From contig CAZFST010000013.1 of the NCBI GenBank assembly GCA_964522015.1, positions 39,875 to 103,874 on the forward strand: a stretch of DNA of 64,000 bases. Reading direction: 5' to 3'. The translations under genes and the position numbers were made by a program. A model generated the notes under the pieces. The model searched no databases, was not told the DNA's origin, and was given only the letters and a program-made list of their open reading frames with translations. Positions 59,717 to 64,000 of this stretch are shown piece after piece (position 1 is the stretch's first letter; each line of letters starts with the position of its first letter). The stretch is from QQWI01 sp964522015. GTDB taxonomy: Bacteria > Bacillota > Clostridia > Peptostreptococcales > Acidaminobacteraceae.

Positions 59717-60931
59717 GTGATTAAACGAGAACAATATATGAATAAAGTACGTCCTTTTATGGACAAAAACATTATTAAAGTACTAACAGGTATACGTAGG
59801 AGCGGCAAATCTGTTATGTTGCAGCTGATTCAAGATGAGTTAAAAGGCTTAGGGTGCAAAGATAAGCAGATTTTAACTCTGAATTTCGAAGACATGACAT
59901 ATGCACATTTGAATCAGGCAAGCAAGCTTCACGAATTCGTAATGGAACATCTTGAGAAAAATCCTGAGTTAAAGTATTTGTTCTTTGATGAAATTCAGGA
60001 AGTTTCTGACTGGGAAAAATGTATCAACTCTCTTTTAACGAAAAATCAATTTGACATATACATTACTGGATCAAATGCTAAGTTGCTCTCTGGTGAATTG
60101 GCAACGTTTCTGGCAGGACGATACGTCGAGATACATGTGTTGCCTTTTTCATTTCAAGAATTCATTGTGTTATATAAGGTTGACAATGGCCAACCTCCAT
60201 CCATTGATGTTGTGTTTAGCCAATATTTGCAAGTTGGCGGATTTCCTTTTATTCATCATTTTATTAATGAACCAACGGCAATTGCCCAGTACTTGAAAGA
60301 TGTCTACAGTTCTGTACTGATTAAAGATGTCATGAAGCGTAACCAGTTTAGGGATGTGGATTTACTTGAACGTATTTTAATGTATGTAATTGCACATGTC
60401 GGAGAATCGTTTTCGGCAAATTCTATATCAAAATATTTTAAAAGTGAAGGCAGGAAAGTAGCTCCAGAAACGATTCTAAATCAGTTAAAGGGTTGTGAAG
60501 AAGCGTTTTTATTCCACAGAGTGCCAAGAATGGACTTGGTCGGTAAGCAGATTTTACAGGTCAATGAGAAATATTACATTGCTGATCATGGCATTAGGCA
60601 AGCTGTCTATGGAAATAATCAAAGAGACATTCAGCGGATACTAGAAAACATCGTTTATATGGAAATGCTTCGTCGTGGCTATGGTATTTATGTGGGACGT
60701 GTTGGAAAATTGGAAGTAGATTTTATTTGTGAAAAGGCAGGTCAGAGAATATACTTGCAGGTTTCATATCTGCTAGCGTCGGATGAAACAATAGAAAGAG
60801 AGTTTGGATCATTACTGGAAATTAATGATAATTACCCAAAGTACGTGCTCTCTATGGACCGTTTTGATATGAGTAGAGAAGGGATTATTCACAAATATTT
60901 GCCTGAATTCTTGCTCGAAGACTCTTTATAA
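59717..60931 (+). CDS. AAA-type ATPase with DUF4143 C-terminal domain
   Basis: About 404 residues. The P-loop (TGIRRSGKSVML) and Walker B (YLFFDEIQEV) with the AAA_14 fold, sensor text (ITGSNAKLLSGELATFLAGR), then a C-terminal DUF4143 nuclease-like region (LEVDFICEKAGQRIYLQVSY). Such proteins occur in multiple copies in bacteria and archaea; function is not established. GGAGGTGA at 59705-59712 fits a GTG start at 59717. An ATG at 59666 is in frame but lies directly beside the palindrome. It begins the accessory-looking end of the window. Confidence 0.82.
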   Translation: MIKREQYMNKVRPFMDKNIIKVLTGIRRSGKSVMLQLIQDELKGLGCKDKQILTLNFEDMTYAHLNQASKLHEFVMEHLEKNPELKYLFFDEIQEVSDWEKCINSLLTKNQFDIYITGSNAKLLSGELATFLAGRYVEIHVLPFSFQEFIVLYKVDNGQPPSIDVVFSQYLQVGGFPFIHHFINEPTAIAQYLKDVYSSVLIKDVMKRNQFRDVDLLERILMYVIAHVGESFSANSISKYFKSEGRKVAPETILNQLKGCEEAFLFHRVPRMDLVGKQILQVNEKYYIADHGIRQAVYGNNQRDIQRILENIVYMEMLRRGYGIYVGRVGKLEVDFICEKAGQRIYLQVSYLLASDETIEREFGSLLEINDNYPKYVLSMDRFDMSREGIIHKYLPEFLLEDSL

Positions 60932-61088
60932 TAACAATCTGTATAATTATCCCGTATGAATAAAACTATATGTATAGATAGGTGGGAAAACTTGTGAAAT
61001 GGTGTGCAATACCAAGTTGAAAAGGTTATAATAGGAAAGTTAGATGTTTTAATTATTATGATGTTAAGAATAGTGATGAGGTGTCTAT

Positions 61089-61793
61089 ATGCTAAAAATA
61101 GCCGTATGTGATGACGAAAAAATCATGCTGCAAAGCATGCAAGAACTCTTAGAAAGCTATGCTAATCAGAATGGAATCCATTTCTATATTGATTCTTACC
61201 TAAATGGGCATACCATGATTAAAAATTGGAATCAATACGATATCGTTTTTTTGGATATGAATATGCCCGGATTAGATGGCATGGACGTTGCTAAGGTTCT
61301 AAGAGAAGACAATCGGGATTGCAAGATTATTTTTGTAACATCAAGCCAAGAAATGGTGTTTAAAGCTTTTGAGGTGAATGCATTTAGATATGTCTTAAAA
61401 CCCCTGGATCAAACCAAGTTATTTGAAGTGTTAGATGCTGCTAGAAATGCATGCATTGAATCAGAAGAAGACACAATCACATTTGAGATGACTCAAAAGC
61501 GAGTTGTGAAAATAGCCACAAAAAATATCTTATTTATTGAAACAAAGGACAGAAAAATTGAGATTCACACCTTAAAAGAGTCATTTTTGTCAAACGAAAC
61601 ACTGAGCGAACTTGAAGAGAGATTAAATTCCGATATGTTCTTTAAGCCCCATAATAGTTTTATTGTCAATCTAGAACATGTAAAAACCCATACGAATAAA
61701 GATATCACCCTTGTCAGCGGTCAAACCATCCCTCTAAGCAGATTAAGAGGAAATGCATTTAAAAAAGCATTTATCAAAAGTCTAGGCCTATAA
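61089..61793 (+). CDS. LytTR-family response regulator (AgrA-like)
   Basis: A 234-residue regulator. The receiver has D8-D9, phospho-acceptor D56 (VFLDMNMPGLDG) and the Lys of VLKPLD. A C-terminal LytTR DNA-binding domain follows (VVKIATKNILFIETKDRKIE; FFKPHNSFIVNLEHVK). AgrA/VirR-type proteins bind direct repeats. GAGGTG at 61078-61083 precedes the ATG. It is paired with the GHKL kinase 13 bases downstream, a layout of the agr type. Confidence 0.94.
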   Translation: MLKIAVCDDEKIMLQSMQELLESYANQNGIHFYIDSYLNGHTMIKNWNQYDIVFLDMNMPGLDGMDVAKVLREDNRDCKIIFVTSSQEMVFKAFEVNAFRYVLKPLDQTKLFEVLDAARNACIESEEDTITFEMTQKRVVKIATKNILFIETKDRKIEIHTLKESFLSNETLSELEERLNSDMFFKPHNSFIVNLEHVKTHTNKDITLVSGQTIPLSRLRGNAFKKAFIKSLGL

Positions 61794-61806
61794 GAGGGGT
61801 ACCCAA

Positions 61807-63141
61807 ATGGTTATATTCGATTTTCTGTTGTATATATTCTTACTTGTAGTGGGTGTTTTCTTTATCACTTATGTTTCCAATGTATTTTTAACCATAAAGA
61901 AGTTTAAAAAAGAAACTAAGATTATTATGCTGATTACCTCATTTTTATTTTCGATAATATGGTATTTGATGCTAGGATTTGAGTCTAGTATCATTTATCT
62001 GATACTTACTTTGATCATTATTTTTGGCATGTTTGAAGAAAAAATCAAGCATAAGGTTGTTACACTACTTATCATTATTCTTGGCTCACTTGTGTTTGAG
62101 ATTGTGCTCAAGCTAACAACTGCTATTGGAAACAATATGGCATATGTTTTTCCAGTAGGTTTCATGTATAAATTGGATCAGATTAAAATATCGGCATTTC
62201 AACTTTTTGCTATCCTATTTTATCATGGACTTTCAAAAAAACAAAAGGTGCCTTCAAAGGTGAGTATCAGTAGTCTTAAAAATGTTACACTCTATATGTC
62301 AATCGCCATCAGCTGTTTAGGTATTGTTTTTGTTTATTTCATCAATGAATATTTTTACAGTATTGGGGGTGTGTATGCAACGGTAACCACATCATTTCTG
62401 CTGTTTTCATTATTAATGGGATTTATACTAGTTGTTTTAATGTTATTATCAATTCAACTAAATTTGAAACAGCAATTATTGAGTGGTAACAACCATCTTC
62501 TAGAAAATCAGATTAGCAGCCAGTTAAACCATTATAACCAATTGGAAAGAAGTTTGATTGAAACAAGAAAGATCAAACATGATATGTTAAATCATATGAT
62601 CAGTTTAGATTACTTACTTGAAAAGGCAGACATCACCCAAGCAAAATCATATATACGAGAAATCGAGGGGCGTATAAGAACCATTGCCAATGCCATAGAA
62701 ACAGGTAACAATATAGTGGATGCCATTCTTAATGAAAAAATACAAATCGCTCAAGAGTTTGATATCGAGATTGTTTTTAAGGGTGCCCTTGACAATACAC
62801 ATTTTATTGAGATTGTGGACTTATGCACAATCGTCTCCAATTCTTTAGATAATGCCATTGAAGCAGTGCGTAAGCTACCTATTGAAAGAAGTCGGGTTAT
62901 CTCTATTAAAACAAGTCTTACAAAAGGATATTGGCTTTACAAAATAGAGAATGATTCAATACCAGTGAAGATTGTCACCAACAAAAATATACAAACGACA
63001 AAATTGGACCAGTCCTGGCATGGCTTTGGACTAATTAACATTAGGGAAGCTGTTAATAAATACAGCGGACAGCTTAACCTTACTTATCAGGAGAACAAAT
63101 TCATTCTGGATGTCGCTATAAAATGCACCGATATACATTAA
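61807..63141 (+). CDS. GHKL-family sensor kinase (AgrC-like)
   Basis: A 444-residue membrane kinase. Six to seven hydrophobic segments fill about 5-215. A cytoplasmic coil follows, with phospho-accepting H258 (KIKHDMLNH). The GHKL ATPase domain has SNSLDNAIEA and HGFGLINIREAVNKYSG. In AgrC-type kinases such polytopic sensors detect cyclic peptides. GAGGGG at 61793-61798 precedes the ATG. The gene is cotranscribed with the LytTR regulator and followed by a terminator. The cognate signal is not identified. Confidence 0.92.
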   Translation: MVIFDFLLYIFLLVVGVFFITYVSNVFLTIKKFKKETKIIMLITSFLFSIIWYLMLGFESSIIYLILTLIIIFGMFEEKIKHKVVTLLIIILGSLVFEIVLKLTTAIGNNMAYVFPVGFMYKLDQIKISAFQLFAILFYHGLSKKQKVPSKVSISSLKNVTLYMSIAISCLGIVFVYFINEYFYSIGGVYATVTTSFLLFSLLMGFILVVLMLLSIQLNLKQQLLSGNNHLLENQISSQLNHYNQLERSLIETRKIKHDMLNHMISLDYLLEKADITQAKSYIREIEGRIRTIANAIETGNNIVDAILNEKIQIAQEFDIEIVFKGALDNTHFIEIVDLCTIVSNSLDNAIEAVRKLPIERSRVISIKTSLTKGYWLYKIENDSIPVKIVTNKNIQTTKLDQSWHGFGLINIREAVNKYSGQLNLTYQENKFILDVAIKCTDIH

Positions 63142-63169
63142 ACACAGTTAATACCTATTTAATCAAAGG

Positions 63170-63208
63170 ATACAGTCTTATCTAAAAAGGCTGTATTTTT
63201 TTTATTTT
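63170..63208 (+). terminator. Terminator after the AgrC-like kinase
   Basis: ATACAG (63170-63175) pairs with CTGTAT (63191-63196), followed by T8A T5. The stem is short but the T-run is strong. Confidence 0.7.
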
Positions 63209-63624
63209 TCTATGAATTTTCTATGAATTTTGACATGTTATGTAGCAAATCATGACATAGTACGCAAATGGCCTTCCCAAAAGCGTAGATATGTTTATAC
63301 TAACAATTAGCAAATGCGATTGCAAGACTTCACCCAGGACTTGCTACTAAAAGACGGAAGACTAATAGCGAATGTTTGATTGGTAAATCAAGAAAATCAC
63401 AGACCTTATGATACATGTGAAAAACATTGTGGCATGTGAAAATCACGTTTGTTACATTTAAATAAAATATCTATTTATTGATTATAGATGCATAAAATGT
63501 TAAAATGTAGTGGTGCTCTAGAGATTTCACAAGTGCAGAATCAATGTGAAAAACGAACTTAAATACACTTCAAAGAGATAGGGAGTTTACCTATTATTGA
63601 AATGAATCAAATTAGGAGGCGCTC
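63209..63624 (+). other. Gene-free AT-rich region with direct repeats
   Basis: No credible gene. It contains a tandem TTTTCTATGAAT repeat (63206-63229), TGACAT-N8-GCAAAT / TGACAT-N5-GCAAAT (63231-63269), and three scattered TGTGAAAA words (near 63416, 63435 and 63545). It lies upstream of the small ORF at 63625 and may carry its promoter and regulator sites. Confidence 0.45.
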
Positions 63625-63819
63625 ATGTTAAAAACCACTCTGGAAAAGCTGAGTTTAGAGCCACAATTTAAGGCCTTTCAACAATTATTATACCGAATAT
63701 TAGGGGTGAAACTTAAACCGCTAGAAACGATTCTATTCTTTCTTTGTTTTGTGGGCTTTATTAGTTATCAAATAGCCTATAGGATCGGTGTGATTATTTC
63801 CATTACTAATCACATGTAG
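63625..63819 (+). CDS. Small membrane protein (64 aa), unknown
   Basis: A 64-residue protein. An amphipathic N-terminus (LEKLSLEPQFKAFQQLLYR) is followed by one hydrophobic helix at about 36-60 (TILFFLCFVGFISYQIAYRI). TAGGAGG at 63613-63619 is well placed. It has no recognised family signature and no AgrD-like cyclisation Cys pattern (a single Cys lies within the hydrophobic segment). Its position after an agr-like kinase/regulator pair makes a small peptide or accessory role possible. The next gene starts about 75 bases on. Confidence 0.6.
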   Translation: MLKTTLEKLSLEPQFKAFQQLLYRILGVKLKPLETILFFLCFVGFISYQIAYRIGVIISITNHM

Positions 63820-63893
63820 GGCAAGTTACTGTGTGATACTTAGGGTTTGGTGGCACGATTACCTTTAACTAATAACAATAGAGGTGCTGAATT

Positions 63894-63992
63894 ATGAAAG
63901 GAACCAATATTTCAAATGTTAGTTTTAGTGGGGCCATTAAGATATTTACTCAACTTTCGCACACCAATAAACCAAGCAATAACTTGATATGA
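63894..63992 (+). CDS. Short ORF (32 aa), candidate peptide gene
   Basis: A 32-codon frame with GAGGTG at 63881-63886 and ATG at 63894, ending TGA at 63990-63992. The product begins MKGTNISNVSFSGAIKIFTQ and has no Cys and no signal peptide. It lies after the small membrane protein near the window edge, where a processing protein such as AgrB could follow outside. Coding status uncertain. Confidence 0.4.
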   Translation: MKGTNISNVSFSGAIKIFTQLSHTNKPSNNLI

Positions 63993-64000
63993 CTAGGCTG

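Noticed and set aside
63291..63350. A 19-codon frame rich in Cys between the AgrC-like kinase and the small ORF, considered as an AgrD-like peptide
   Set aside because: There is no ribosome-binding site upstream of its ATG and no amphipathic leader, so coding is unlikely.
1..64000. Search by eye for tRNA, rRNA, CRISPR arrays, insertion sequences and prophage genes
   Set aside because: No cloverleaf-like gene, no regularly spaced repeat array, no transposase, integrase or phage structural genes were recognised.

Overview
The window looks like a chromosomal segment of a low-to-moderate GC, Gram-positive anaerobe of the Bacillota, most likely class Clostridia (inferred). Support comes from strong AGGAGG-type ribosome-binding sites, the core order radA-disA-carD-yacL-ispD-ispF-proS, a pyrophosphate-type phosphofructokinase, an archaeal/eukaryotic-type prolyl-tRNA synthetase, a guanine-class purine riboswitch in front of guaBA, and a cytoplasmic reductive-dehalogenase-like iron-sulfur protein. 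Genus cannot be fixed from the sequence; a Fusibacter/Acidaminobacter-like relative is only a guess. No rRNA, tRNA, CRISPR array, prophage or insertion sequence was recognised.

Layout. 1-1.2 kb: a DUF2089 regulator between two SHOCT-like proteins. 1.3-9.5 kb: a signalling operon with an HDOD/pseudo-receiver protein, a CheY-like receiver, CheA, CheW, a multi-PAS hybrid kinase with an HPt domain, and a final receiver; it has no chemoreceptor, CheR or CheB. 9.5-10.3 kb: a parvulin foldase. 10.4-15.1 kb (minus): a type IV pilus block with a receiver protein, PilT, PilC and four small pilin-like proteins, but no PilB or prepilin peptidase. 15.2-21.1 kb: YhaM-like exonuclease, PlsC, SEC-C protein, HAD phosphatase, reductive-dehalogenase-like protein, PPi-PFK. 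21.4-25.9 kb: an RluF-type pseudouridine synthase with a long repetitive tail, then a kinase/vWA/PP2C triad resembling E. coli yegI-yegL-yegK. 25.9-30.6 kb: glutaminase, an EF-G paralogue, a GAF histidine kinase.

30.6-34.0 kb is the most interesting stretch. A 44-codon exported-peptide gene lies directly before a secreted subtilase, followed by a convergent HTH-TPR regulator of RRNPP-like architecture; together they suggest a peptide quorum-sensing cassette (inference). 34.2-36.9 kb: a cytoplasmic ParB-like/BMP fusion and a metallophosphoesterase whose 3' end is triplicated. 37-43.2 kb: a sugar regulon (amylosucrase-like GH13 enzyme, ABC binding protein, two permeases, LacI regulator) with two promoters carrying the same operator inside the -35/-10 spacer. 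43.3-51 kb: housekeeping genes. 51-55.4 kb (minus): a small membrane protein and a BmrCD-like heterodimeric ABC exporter. 55.5-59.3 kb: a hemerythrin-like protein, then riboswitch-guaB-guaA.

59.3-64 kb looks more AT-rich and accessory. It holds a series of hairpins, a 30-bp perfect palindrome before an AAA/DUF4143 ATPase, an AgrA/AgrC-like LytTR regulator and GHKL kinase pair, and two small ORFs at the edge that may be part of an incompletely visible peptide-signalling locus.
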